From: a virus
DNA length: 42,049 bases
Direction: 5' to 3' (one strand)
IMG/VR virus record: IMGVR_UViG_3300026459_000022
Location: 1 to 42,049 of that record
Shown here piece after piece: positions 32,013 through 39,081 of the stretch. The first letter of the stretch is position 1. Each line of letters starts with the position of its first letter. Under the pieces are notes generated by a model, which was not told the DNA's origin, ran no database searches, and was given only the letters and a program-made list of their open reading frames with translations. Both the position numbers and the translations under genes were made by a program.

Positions 32013-32294
32013 TTATGCCCAGAAGAACGTAGCAGAAATAACCGTGGTTAAATCTGCATAAGCACCATCTTTAAACAAAATACCGTCTTCCGGCAGCGAC
32101 ATGTAAATAGCGCTACTACCGGCAGGAACATCAATTTTGTACAAAACAGTGCCACCAGCGCCGCCGTCCCTAAGTACTACCGAGCCTGTCCCTGCGTCCG
32201 GAGACACATAGACAGCTTTAATGCGAGTACGCCCAGTGAAGACGTACCCGTCAGTAATACGATAGGTACTTTGTAAATCGCTCATGTACCCCAT
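32013..32294 (-). CDS. Small beta-rich virion protein (93 residues)
   Basis: The ATG at 32294 has AGGAGGT four bases upstream, a very strong site. The protein has short strands (YRITDGYVFTGRTRIKAVYV, TVLYKIDVPAGSSAIYMSLP, DGILFKDGAYADLTTVISAT). It resembles small phage decoration or tail-completion proteins with a compact beta fold. It has no signal peptide or motif that identifies a family. The strong ribosome site suggests high production, as for a virion protein. Confidence 0.6.
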   Translation of the reverse strand: MGYMSDLQSTYRITDGYVFTGRTRIKAVYVSPDAGTGSVVLRDGGAGGTVLYKIDVPAGSSAIYMSLPEDGILFKDGAYADLTTVISATFFWA

Positions 32295-32307
32295 GGCGAC
32301 CTCCTAA

Positions 32308-32748
32308 TTAGGCAGCGGTAGTGAAGGTGATCGACGCAGCCAAGGTACTGAAAGCGTAAGCAAACCAGCTAGTGCCGTCACTAACGAGCTCGACTTTGTC
32401 ACCAGCAACCGAAGAACCTGCCACGAAAGTGATCGTGTCATCGCTAGTACCTGTATCACCTGCGGCATCTGCAGCAACAAACTGCATGCCTTTGATGATA
32501 TTTGCGCCGTTTTTGGTCACTATGGTGTACGAAGTGCCAACAGGAGCGGCTTTTACGATGAAGGTGAAATGCAGACCGTTTGCCGGGAGGGGCAAAGTAG
32601 TTGCAAATTCAGTAGCGGAGTTCAGGAAGATGGTTTTGCCGCTATCTTCTGCTGTCAAAGCACTTGCCACGGTGGCAACAGTAACAGCAGCGGGGCCGAT
32701 GAAGCCGTTGTCAGAAATGACAGGGCCTTTAAAGGTAGTATTTGCCAT
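32308..32748 (-). CDS. Beta-rich head decoration or fibre-like protein (146 residues)
   Basis: The ATG has GAGG nine bases upstream. The sequence (ANTTFKGPVISDNGFIGPAA, TVATVASALTAEDSGKTIFL, THFTFIVKAAP-like strands, KGMQFVAADAAGDTGTSDDT) is Thr/Ala/Gly-rich and beta-like. I recall similar short proteins, made next to the major capsid gene in environmental phages, as likely decoration or fibre proteins. It is the first gene after the capsid terminator, so it may be transcribed from a separate promoter in the 32749-32864 gap, or by read-through. Function not established. Confidence 0.6.
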   Translation of the reverse strand: MANTTFKGPVISDNGFIGPAAVTVATVASALTAEDSGKTIFLNSATEFATTLPLPANGLHFTFIVKAAPVGTSYTIVTKNGANIIKGMQFVAADAAGDTGTSDDTITFVAGSSVAGDKVELVSDGTSWFAYAFSTLAASITFTTAA

Positions 32749-32776
32749 TTATGCAATCCTCACATGCGAGATTCAT

Positions 32777-32821
32777 GGCATATCTGTCTGCATGTCGTCA
32801 GCCGGGACTGTCAGATATGCC
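32777..32821 (-). ncRNA. Perfect 10-bp hairpin with 25-base loop after the capsid terminator
   Basis: On the minus strand, GGCATATCTG (32812-32821) and CAGATATGCC (32777-32786) are perfect inverted repeats around a 25-base loop (32787-32811) with CAGTCCCGGCTG and GACGACATGCAG inside; a smaller stem CAG/CTG can form in the loop. It lies between the capsid terminator and the ATG of the 146-residue gene. It lacks a U tract, so it is not an intrinsic terminator. It could be a structured leader RNA or a processing site; the call of ncRNA is a guess. Confidence 0.45.
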
Positions 32822-32842
32822 GGATAACCCCGGAATTACTGC

Positions 32843-32848
32843 AATATA
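32843..32848 (-). promoter_or_regulatory. Possible -10 element upstream of the 146-residue gene
   Basis: TATATT on the minus strand (five of six to TATAAT) lies just downstream of the capsid terminator. No good -35 is present; the matching position falls in the T-rich terminator tail. It might start a transcript that carries the hairpin and the following genes. Weak evidence. Confidence 0.25.
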
Positions 32849-32864
32849 CACTATTCAACCTAAA

Positions 32865-32892
32865 AGAAAAGGGGGCAAATGCCCCCTTTTCT
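32865..32892 (-). terminator. Strong intrinsic terminator after the major capsid gene
   Basis: AGAAAAGGGGGC (32865-32876), a four-base loop (32877-32880) and GCCCCCTTTTCT (32881-32892) form a perfect 12-bp stem two bases beyond the capsid stop codon. Read leftward, TTTTCTTTT follows the GC core. The structure is symmetric, so it could also work rightward. It should end the capsid transcript. Confidence 0.88.
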
Positions 32893-32894
32893 CA

Positions 32895-33818
32895 TTAGGC
32901 CGGTGTATAGCCTTCTGAACCCCAAATTGCGCGGGGGTCGGACCAGCCGAACGAATAACGCTCACGTGCCTTGTAACGGACGTTGCCAGTATCGAAATCA
33001 CCTTCAAAGGCAGTTTTGATGTCGGAACGCTGGAACATTTTCAGGCCGTTGGGCGCATCGGTCAGCAGGAACCATGCGTCGCTGTCGGTCAGGAAGTGGT
33101 TGACCGAATAGCCCTGCGGAACCATGCCCATCGACTTGATTGCGTTGATGTCATTGTCCGCAGTCTCGGTACGCAGAGTTGACTTCATCAGGCGCTCTGC
33201 AGTGAACTGCAGTTCCTTCGGAATAATCATCTTGCGAACAGAGATGGCGATCTTCAGACCACGTTCGTCGGTGAAGCCTGCAACATCAATGATGCCCTGT
33301 TCCAGCGACGTTTCATTGAGGTCAGCAGCCGTAGACGGGACGTTGCTGAAGTTCGGGCCCAGAGCAGTTGGGTGGGCGTTGTTACACAGCGAAACGCCGT
33401 CGCCACCGTTGTAAGGGCCTGTGGTATTGAACGCATTGTTCAAAATCGAAGCCGCTTTAACCTGCTTGGTGTAAGCCATCGAACGGGCCAGTGCCTTGGT
33501 GTAACGCGCTGCCAAGCGGTCATAGAGGTTGTCCTCGATGGCCTCTTCGGTCAGTGCAAACGCCAGTGCAATGGTTTCGTGGGTGTAACGGGCAGTGAAC
33601 GATTCCTGTGCAGAATCGTAGCTAACGCCAGCACCTTCGTTTTTCGTCGGTGCCTCACCGAAACCGGTGAGCATTACCTCTTCTTCAAACGCACGATCAG
33701 AACTTTCGATAGCGAAAACTTCTGCATGCTCATTCTCGTAACGGTTATACTCCATGCCGAACAGAGCGTTCAGGCCGGGTTCTAGCTCTTTTACGAGTTG
33801 CGAACGTGAAATAGCCAT
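32895..33818 (-). CDS. Major capsid protein
   Basis: The ATG has AGGAG seven bases upstream; 307 residues. The sequence matches, from memory, an abundant group of marine and freshwater phage capsid proteins: KELEPGLNALFGMEYNRY, SDRAFEEEVMLTGFGEAP, SFTARYTHETIALAFALTEE, EDNLYDRLAARYTKALARSM, then NNAHP and LQFTAERLMKSTLR. The C-terminus has GDFDTGNVRYKARERYSFGW and SDPRAIWGSEG. It is Mu-gpT-like or HK97-fold in type, with no delta domain fused at the N-terminus, and a separate scaffold gene lies upstream. It should form hexamers and pentamers of the shell. It is followed at once by a strong terminator, as suits a highly expressed gene. Confidence 0.9.
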   Translation of the reverse strand: MAISRSQLVKELEPGLNALFGMEYNRYENEHAEVFAIESSDRAFEEEVMLTGFGEAPTKNEGAGVSYDSAQESFTARYTHETIALAFALTEEAIEDNLYDRLAARYTKALARSMAYTKQVKAASILNNAFNTTGPYNGGDGVSLCNNAHPTALGPNFSNVPSTAADLNETSLEQGIIDVAGFTDERGLKIAISVRKMIIPKELQFTAERLMKSTLRTETADNDINAIKSMGMVPQGYSVNHFLTDSDAWFLLTDAPNGLKMFQRSDIKTAFEGDFDTGNVRYKARERYSFGWSDPRAIWGSEGYTPA

Positions 33819-33821
33819 GTC

Positions 33822-34412
33822 TTAGCTCCTATTGGTCAGGCCAGCAACACCAATGCTGCCGTATTGATGCGCATTGATCTTTACGACGACTTGGGTGAAG
33901 TTCTCCCCCAGAGAGTTGCCGGGAATGTTGTACAGACCGACAATCTTGAGGACCAGAGTATTGGTGGTCAGGATGGTGGACGAATCCAGTTCCATCGCAG
34001 AAACACCCGTTACAGAACTACCTGCAGTAGCGGTAACTGCAGCATTCTGACCAATATCAGCCTGAACAACATCTTCATCCGCTTGGATGACATAAAGCTG
34101 ATTGGGATCATCCAGCACATCAGCAACGATTTGACCCGTTGTGATGTTCACCGAACCCGGATAATAGTTTTTCCAAGTCGGCTTGCCGGAGGTGGGATCG
34201 ATGTAGCTACAACCGTTGAATACGCCAACAGCGGTGGCATGAGTGCCACTGACGTATTTAACAAGGTAGCCTGCAACGAGGGTAACAAGGTCACCCTGAT
34301 AGATAGCGCCCGATTGGTTGTCCGCAATGATGTAACCATACTGCTTTTGTGCGCCAGTGGCGGACAGGTTACCCAGCGGACGTAGACCATAGGCTTTGTC
34401 TACGTTTGCCAT
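33822..34412 (-). CDS. Capsid-associated or decoration protein (196 residues)
   Basis: The ATG has AGGAG six bases upstream. The sequence starts ANVDKAYGLRPLGNLSATGA, with KQYGYIIADNQSGAIYQGDL after it. It continues with short beta strands (TLVAGYLVKYVSGTHATAVG, VFNGCSYIDPTSGKPTWKNY), and ends FTQVVVKINAHQYGSIGVAG. It is a beta-rich protein directly before the major capsid gene, in the place where head decoration or stabilisation proteins lie. I recall the family from other environmental phages, annotated as a structural protein. It may bind to the outside of the shell. This is likely but not proven by the sequence. Confidence 0.7.
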   Translation of the reverse strand: MANVDKAYGLRPLGNLSATGAQKQYGYIIADNQSGAIYQGDLVTLVAGYLVKYVSGTHATAVGVFNGCSYIDPTSGKPTWKNYYPGSVNITTGQIVADVLDDPNQLYVIQADEDVVQADIGQNAAVTATAGSSVTGVSAMELDSSTILTTNTLVLKIVGLYNIPGNSLGENFTQVVVKINAHQYGSIGVAGLTNRS

Positions 34413-34437
34413 GTATAGCTCCTAAGAAGGTAAAAGG

Positions 34438-34908
34438 TCAGCGACCACCAAAGGTAGTACGACTACTACGCTGAGGGGCCTCAATACGCATCGATGAGTG
34501 AGCGTTTTCACGCATCATCTCATTGTCCACTGCTTGAATCTGATCCTGTGCCTTCCGACGATAAAACGTATTTCGCTCTTGGAGAGTCTCGTTCGGAATT
34601 CTTGCCAACAGCAAGCCACCAACACCAACCACGCCAGCATGCTTACCATCTTCAATGGTAGGCAGCGTGTCGCGGTAGTCCTCTGGGAGCTCTTCGTTAC
34701 GCACTAGCTCGTAGCCTTCACGAAGCCGTCCGTAAACGTGCTGTTTGTCTTGGAATCCGTTGACCTCAGCGCGAATCCAACGATGCTGAAAGCCGGGAGG
34801 GGCAGGGGGCGCATCAAGCCGTGAAGGAGGTGTCCAAGGCTTACGGCGCGTCTCCTTTTCACGAGTGGAACGAGGAGCGCGATCAATAACGAGCTTTTCT
34901 TGGGTCAT
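34438..34908 (-). CDS. Conserved head-module protein (156 residues)
   Basis: The ATG has AAGGATTAAATC before it. The protein has a basic N-terminus (APRSTREKETRRKPWTPPSR) and a conserved core, LDAPPAPPGFQHRWIRAEVN followed by YGRLREGYELVRNEELPEDY. The C-terminus is charged and helical (NTFYRRKAQDQIQAVDNEMM, then RSSRTTFGG). I know this family from environmental phages, where it lies between the scaffold and capsid genes. It could be a capsid-internal or assembly protein. The basic N-terminus may contact DNA. No enzyme motif is seen. Function not known. Confidence 0.62.
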   Translation of the reverse strand: MTQEKLVIDRAPRSTREKETRRKPWTPPSRLDAPPAPPGFQHRWIRAEVNGFQDKQHVYGRLREGYELVRNEELPEDYRDTLPTIEDGKHAGVVGVGGLLLARIPNETLQERNTFYRRKAQDQIQAVDNEMMRENAHSSMRIEAPQRSSRTTFGGR

Positions 34909-34911
34909 GAT

Positions 34912-35841
34912 TTAATCCTTCACATACTTGGCATATTCCGATAACGGAACGCCCAGTTTCTTTGCAATGGCAACTTGGCTAGGACTTAGCCTAACCGAAC
35001 GGCGCGCACTATTTACCCCGGAACTACGGGATGCAGGTGCAACAGCAGGCGCGGAACGCTGTTGCCTCTGATTTTCGGACGGGAACCGGTTGGAAAACTC
35101 CTTCCGAACCCTGTTGTCTAATTCAGTATAGTACTCATCTGATTCGGGATCAATCCCCTCCCCAACCAAATCAGCATGGATACCCCATGCCGCATACGTC
35201 ATCATCCTGTCCTGACCAAACCACGGATTCCTAGCTGCCCAAGCGTCCGCCTTAGGACTTGGGGCGCGCTGTTGCTGCTGAACCGGCTGTTGTACCGGCT
35301 GCTGCACCGGCTGTTGTACCTCTTGCCGAGGAGCGGCGCGCTGCCCTTCTTGCTGGCTCATATATTGAGCCAGTTGCTTCTGCTCATACAGGGCTTCAGC
35401 AAGGCGCTCAGTGGCCTGCGTCTCGGTTTCGATATCCCCCTCTTCTCTTGCCTTTCTAATAATGGCACGAAGAGTGGCTTGTTCGGTATCAAGGCGGCTT
35501 TTGGCTTCGGTCATCCGACTTTGGTCGGTAACGATCAACCGCTCTTGCAGTTGTTGCGCTTGTGCCTGAACACCTCGGGCATATTCCAGAGCAGCCTGCT
35601 CGCGGCGCTCCGCTTCGCGCATTTTCGCCGTTAATTTGGCAATTCTCTTCTGAACAGCCTCACTTACGGTGTCTAATTCCTCACTATGCGCTTTGGTTTC
35701 GGTTGTCTCAGGAGCCTCGACAGCAGACTCTTCTGGCTCAGAAGAGGCCTCTTGTTGCGACTCCGGAAGTTCAACATCGGTGGCTACTTCGCCCTCCCCG
35801 AGGTCAAACTCCAATTGGCTATCAGGTACTGTGTTTGCCAT
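34912..35841 (-). CDS. Scaffold protein
   Basis: This 309-residue protein starts at an ATG with AAGGAGG upstream. The N-terminal 60 residues are very acidic (EFDLGEGEVATDVELPESQQ, EASSEPEESAVEAPETTETK). A long coiled coil with many Arg, Glu and Gln follows (about 70-180), then a Gln/Pro repeat (QQPVQQPVQQPVQQ), and a more conserved C-terminal part: WAARNPWFGQDRMMTYAAWG, TELDNRVRKEFSNRFPSENQ, LSPSQVAIAKKLGVPLSEYA. An acidic head, coiled coil and basic C-terminal capsid-binding helix make a typical scaffold. It lies between the GroES-like gene and the head genes. It should guide shell assembly and leave or be degraded before DNA packaging. Confidence 0.85.
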   Translation of the reverse strand: MANTVPDSQLEFDLGEGEVATDVELPESQQEASSEPEESAVEAPETTETKAHSEELDTVSEAVQKRIAKLTAKMREAERREQAALEYARGVQAQAQQLQERLIVTDQSRMTEAKSRLDTEQATLRAIIRKAREEGDIETETQATERLAEALYEQKQLAQYMSQQEGQRAAPRQEVQQPVQQPVQQPVQQQQRAPSPKADAWAARNPWFGQDRMMTYAAWGIHADLVGEGIDPESDEYYTELDNRVRKEFSNRFPSENQRQQRSAPAVAPASRSSGVNSARRSVRLSPSQVAIAKKLGVPLSEYAKYVKD

Positions 35842-35850
35842 ACGGCCTCC

Positions 35851-36303
35851 TTACATATGCAGAATGTCTTTAGGATTCTGGATTGTTGCCAATATTTCAT
35901 CGTCGTTCAGGATACGGATTTCTCCGTCGTCCAAACCGATGCGCGCGCCTGCGTAACGGCCAAAAATCACCCAATCGCCCTTGGCGCACCAAGGCCCGGA
36001 GGGGAATTTGATTTCGTCTTTGTAAGCGAGTTCTCCAACGCCCAGCACATAGCCGCAAACAGTGGTCAGTTGCTGTCTTTCCAGCGTCTGATCTGCCAAA
36101 ACTATGCCGCCTTTGGTTTTTTTGGTGCCTCTGTACGGGAGAATCACAATTCTCCAGCCGGTAGGCTTAGGAATGCGATCAAAAACGGACTGATCAATGT
36201 TTTCCGTCTCCAAATCGCCATTTTCATTGTAAGCGTCTTCCAAAGTAGGCTCTCTTTCCGCCTCTTCAGTCGCCCACTTGGCTTCTAGCGCAGTCATTTC
36301 CAT
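35851..36303 (-). CDS. GroES-like co-chaperonin (viral)
   Basis: I chose the ATG complementary to 36301-36303 (150 residues), which has GAGG seven bases upstream and overlaps the previous stop (TGATG). After a 43-residue acidic N-terminal extension comes the GroES fold. GWRIVILPYRGTKKTKGGIVL is the first strand and the mobile loop; the GGIVL of cellular GroES, which contacts GroEL, is intact at 65-69. Then come GYVLGVGELAY, CAKGDWVIFGRYAGARIGL and EIRILNDDEILATI. The last part matches the GroES end (VLIMSESDILAIVE). T4 gp31 and other phage co-chaperonins help host GroEL fold the capsid protein. Its place two genes ahead of scaffold and capsid suits this role. It lacks an obvious roof loop. 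Confidence 0.9.
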   Translation of the reverse strand: MEMTALEAKWATEEAEREPTLEDAYNENGDLETENIDQSVFDRIPKPTGWRIVILPYRGTKKTKGGIVLADQTLERQQLTTVCGYVLGVGELAYKDEIKFPSGPWCAKGDWVIFGRYAGARIGLDDGEIRILNDDEILATIQNPKDILHM

Positions 36304-36500
36304 CAAAGATCCTCTTTTAGGTCAGGATTGTTTTTCAAAAGAGCATTTATCTCGTTTTCGACAAACCTGTAGCCTTCCAGACGGCCTTGTAAGAACTTGT
36401 ACTGCTCCATATCCCGCACAGAACCGGACAAAATCATCCCCTCTGTGTCGGAACGCAGTAAACGTAGACGCTTTTTCAAGCTTTCAACGAATTCAAGCAT
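36303..36500 (-). CDS. Small helical phage protein (65 residues)
   Basis: The ATG has GGAG six bases upstream. The product is a charged, probably all-helical protein (LEFVESLKKRLRLLRSDTEG, then SVRDMEQYKFLQGRLEGYRF, VENEINALLKNNPDLKED). It has no signal or membrane span. I recall a similar short protein (with a LEGYRFVENEI-type end) next to the portal or capsid genes of environmental phages, annotated hypothetical. It is the first gene of the capsid unit and overlaps the GroES-like gene by TGATG. A coiled-coil assembly helper is possible; the evidence is only composition and place. Confidence 0.68.
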   Translation of the reverse strand: MLEFVESLKKRLRLLRSDTEGMILSGSVRDMEQYKFLQGRLEGYRFVENEINALLKNNPDLKEDL

Positions 36501-36547
36501 GGATTACTCCAAGAAAGCAGACAAAATTACGCCCCGTCTGTGGGCTA

Positions 36548-36564
36548 CGTGCAAATTATGCACG
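36548..36564 (-). promoter_or_regulatory. Palindrome overlapping a possible -10, ahead of the capsid unit
   Basis: CGTGCA (36548-36553), AATTA, TGCACG (36559-36564) is a perfect inverted repeat. Its minus strand includes CATAAT (36555-36560), five of six to the -10 consensus. No -35 close to consensus is present at 16-18 bases. It lies in the 211-base gap between portal and the 65-residue gene, the largest gap in the leftward region. It may be an operator over a promoter for the capsid genes, or a small leader hairpin. Confidence 0.35.
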
Positions 36565-36711
36565 GTTGTTATGAAAAGTACAGCTTCTTACGTAATTTTT
36601 ACCTTTTTAAATGCGTCTTTTCTGTATACATACTGCGCTCGCGGCTCAGAAATAGCCGTTTTTGGGCTTTTCCTCACCGGTTTTTGCATCTTTTGTTTGT
36701 TTTTTAGAAAC

Positions 36712-39072
36712 TTATTTGGGTTGTTGCGCATTTTTTCCGCCTCCCTGACTCATTTTCATCAAGCTGAGCACGTTTTTCTCTGCCGCTAGTTGCTGTGCCT
36801 GTTGTAATCGCGCTTGATCAATCGCTACATCGTTCTGCTCGCGTTGTTGATCCAGCATCATCTTGGCAGTATCAAGCTGATTGCGTGATTGATCGCGCTG
36901 CGCGCTCTGTGCAAGCTCCTGTTTCTTCAATTCCACCAACGGATCAGGCTGTGGCTGGCCGGATAACTGCTCCTGCAACTGCTTGGCCTGCTGATAGAAC
37001 TCCGCAACCTTTAAGGCAACCATTGCCTCACGCTGCAAGGCAGATACCAACTGCTCCGGATCAGTGCCATATTGCTTAAAGAGCTCCGCTTCGACAAACT
37101 CCTCCGCCTTTAGCCGGATATGATCAAAGACGTGCTTTTGCAACGTCACACCAACCATTGGCATCGCCGCCACCACAGGGGACAGGCCCATCAAAATATG
37201 CGACATGATGTGCGCATCATGCTGCTGACCAGCAAACGCTTTTAGCTTCGTGCCATCCAAAGCCATCGCATTCTCGCTTGCCGGATCCTTTGGCTTATCC
37301 ACCTCTTGGCTATTTAGCAAGGAGTCAATATCCCGCACCCCAATAGCCTCATACATGCGGCGATATGCCTCATATAAATTGTGCATCTGAGGCGCGCTCT
37401 GCGCTAACTGCAACTGTGTTTGCGCCATCGTAATACGCTGCGCCACAGAGAAAATATTCGGATCCGCTACCGGCAGGACATCTACGCGGTCATCAAAGTC
37501 TGTGCGCTTGACCTTACGGCTCTCACCGGGAACGTCATACGGATATTCATCCGGCAAATACTCCGCAAAACCTTTTGCCAAAAGCTGGAACTCCAGCTTC
37601 TGCGAATAGTGCAGCCGCTTGTGAACAGCGGACATCACCGCAGAGCCTTTCTCCAACAACGCAATAGTTGTGCCCACTGCAGCATTCTGATTGCTGTCGC
37701 CCACCTGCAAATCCGTAATCGATGCCATGCGACGGCCAGCATCCACACAGAAAGACAACAATTGGAACAGTGTTTGGCTTGGCTCCTTGTACGGCAGCGG
37801 CAACATCGAGGAGGTCAACTCCATACCGCCTGCATCCATGTCGCGCCACTCACCCGGCGCAATCGGCACATCATCGTTCTCTATCCGCGCACCCTTGGCC
37901 TTAAAGCCACTGGGCAGATTGGCAAACGTACCCGCATCAATCAACTGGCGCAGAGAAGAAGTTGCACTTTGCGACAAGCTGCCGATCAAATGCAAAAAGC
38001 CCAAGCCATAAGCACCCGGGCCTTGGACCAGCAGATAATGGATGAAATACTCACGGCGCGAAGATTTCTCACCTTCCTGCCAGTTACGCCGAACGCCAAC
38101 AACCGTCTTGGTTGTCTCATCTACCGTGATGATGTACGGCAGCTTGATGCCTGTTTCCTTATTCTCATCGTCCTTGTCCTCAAATCCGGGCAAGTCGTAA
38201 TCAATATGGAACTCCAGCAAATAGATTTCTTCCTCATCCCCAGAGGGCTCTACGCCTGTAGCCTTATCCTTGGCTTCCTTGATATCTGACTTATCCAAGT
38301 CCTGCGACGCTTGCGCTGTATCAAGATACTGCCCAGCTACTACCGACTTACGGTAGAAATTGGTGGACATAGGGATGCGATGCGTGATGCGCTCGCATTT
38401 GCTCATGACGGAAGAACCGTTGTATGGGATGTACAAGTTATCCGGCAGTACAAGCTCGCTAACCATGCGCTTGTAGTTGATATCGTAGTACACCTTCTTA
38501 AACGCCGAGCCGCCATAACCGACGTAGTACAGCATCTGATCAAAGTCAGGCGTGTACTCCTGCATTACCGTGGTGATCTGGTAATTCATGAAGTCGCGAA
38601 CGCGCGCGGCCTGCATGACCTTTTCCCGCGTTTCTTTGCCAAGAACCTGTGTTCTAACCGGACCTTCAGCAGGCATTAGTTCTTTCAATGCCTGTGCTTG
38701 GAATTGAACGACTGCCTCTTGCAACAGCGGATGGAACACGCCCGATGCGCCACGGAATGGTTTGGTACGCTCCTCTATCTTCATGCCCAGCATATCCATG
38801 CCCTTGGCGTACATCTTTTCCCATTCGGCACGGGAAGTTACATCCGCCTCATACAGCATCATGAGGTCATCAGATATCTTTGCCCGAACATCAGGAGGCA
38901 GGACTTCTGCGAGGTTGGCGTAAAAATCAACCTCGTTTTCCTCTTCCTCAATGCTGACGGTTGCGCCACCTTCTTCGTCGATCTCTATCTCGATCTCAGG
39001 CATACCCTCGGCATCTACCTCGATATCCAGCATATTGCCCTGAGGGGCCCCTGTGTCGCGTTCGATTGGCAT
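36712..39072 (-). CDS. Portal protein
   Basis: This 786-residue protein has AAGGAATAGAT before its ATG. An acidic N-terminus (about 1-50) leads to ANLAEVLPPDVRAKISDDLM and YEADVTSRAEWEKMYAKGMD. Then comes a core I recognise from portals of podovirus-like environmental phages: MKIEERTKPFRGASGVFHPL, ELMPAEGPVRTQVLGKETRE, DFMNYQITTVMQEYTPDFDQ, MLYYVGYGGSAFKKVYYD and SVMSKCERITHRIPMS. C-terminal long helices rich in Gln/Ala form a barrel-like end. Size and layout match P22/N4-type portals, longer than the T7 portal (536 residues). It should form the 12-fold ring through which DNA enters. It follows the large protein gene by nine bases. Confidence 0.92.
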   Translation of the reverse strand: MPIERDTGAPQGNMLDIEVDAEGMPEIEIEIDEEGGATVSIEEEENEVDFYANLAEVLPPDVRAKISDDLMMLYEADVTSRAEWEKMYAKGMDMLGMKIEERTKPFRGASGVFHPLLQEAVVQFQAQALKELMPAEGPVRTQVLGKETREKVMQAARVRDFMNYQITTVMQEYTPDFDQMLYYVGYGGSAFKKVYYDINYKRMVSELVLPDNLYIPYNGSSVMSKCERITHRIPMSTNFYRKSVVAGQYLDTAQASQDLDKSDIKEAKDKATGVEPSGDEEEIYLLEFHIDYDLPGFEDKDDENKETGIKLPYIITVDETTKTVVGVRRNWQEGEKSSRREYFIHYLLVQGPGAYGLGFLHLIGSLSQSATSSLRQLIDAGTFANLPSGFKAKGARIENDDVPIAPGEWRDMDAGGMELTSSMLPLPYKEPSQTLFQLLSFCVDAGRRMASITDLQVGDSNQNAAVGTTIALLEKGSAVMSAVHKRLHYSQKLEFQLLAKGFAEYLPDEYPYDVPGESRKVKRTDFDDRVDVLPVADPNIFSVAQRITMAQTQLQLAQSAPQMHNLYEAYRRMYEAIGVRDIDSLLNSQEVDKPKDPASENAMALDGTKLKAFAGQQHDAHIMSHILMGLSPVVAAMPMVGVTLQKHVFDHIRLKAEEFVEAELFKQYGTDPEQLVSALQREAMVALKVAEFYQQAKQLQEQLSGQPQPDPLVELKKQELAQSAQRDQSRNQLDTAKMMLDQQREQNDVAIDQARLQQAQQLAAEKNVLSLMKMSQGGGKNAQQPK

Positions 39073-39081
39073 ATCTATTCC

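Noticed and set aside
36642-36663. Stem CGGCT/AGCCG followed by TTTTT on the + strand
   Set aside because: It would terminate rightward RNA, but no rightward gene exists here and the stem is only 5 bp. Probably chance in AT-rich DNA.
36588-36689. 33-codon open frame on the minus strand (basic, starting MQKPVRKSPK)
   Set aside because: It has no ribosome site and lies in the gap with the palindrome. I cannot tell it from chance.
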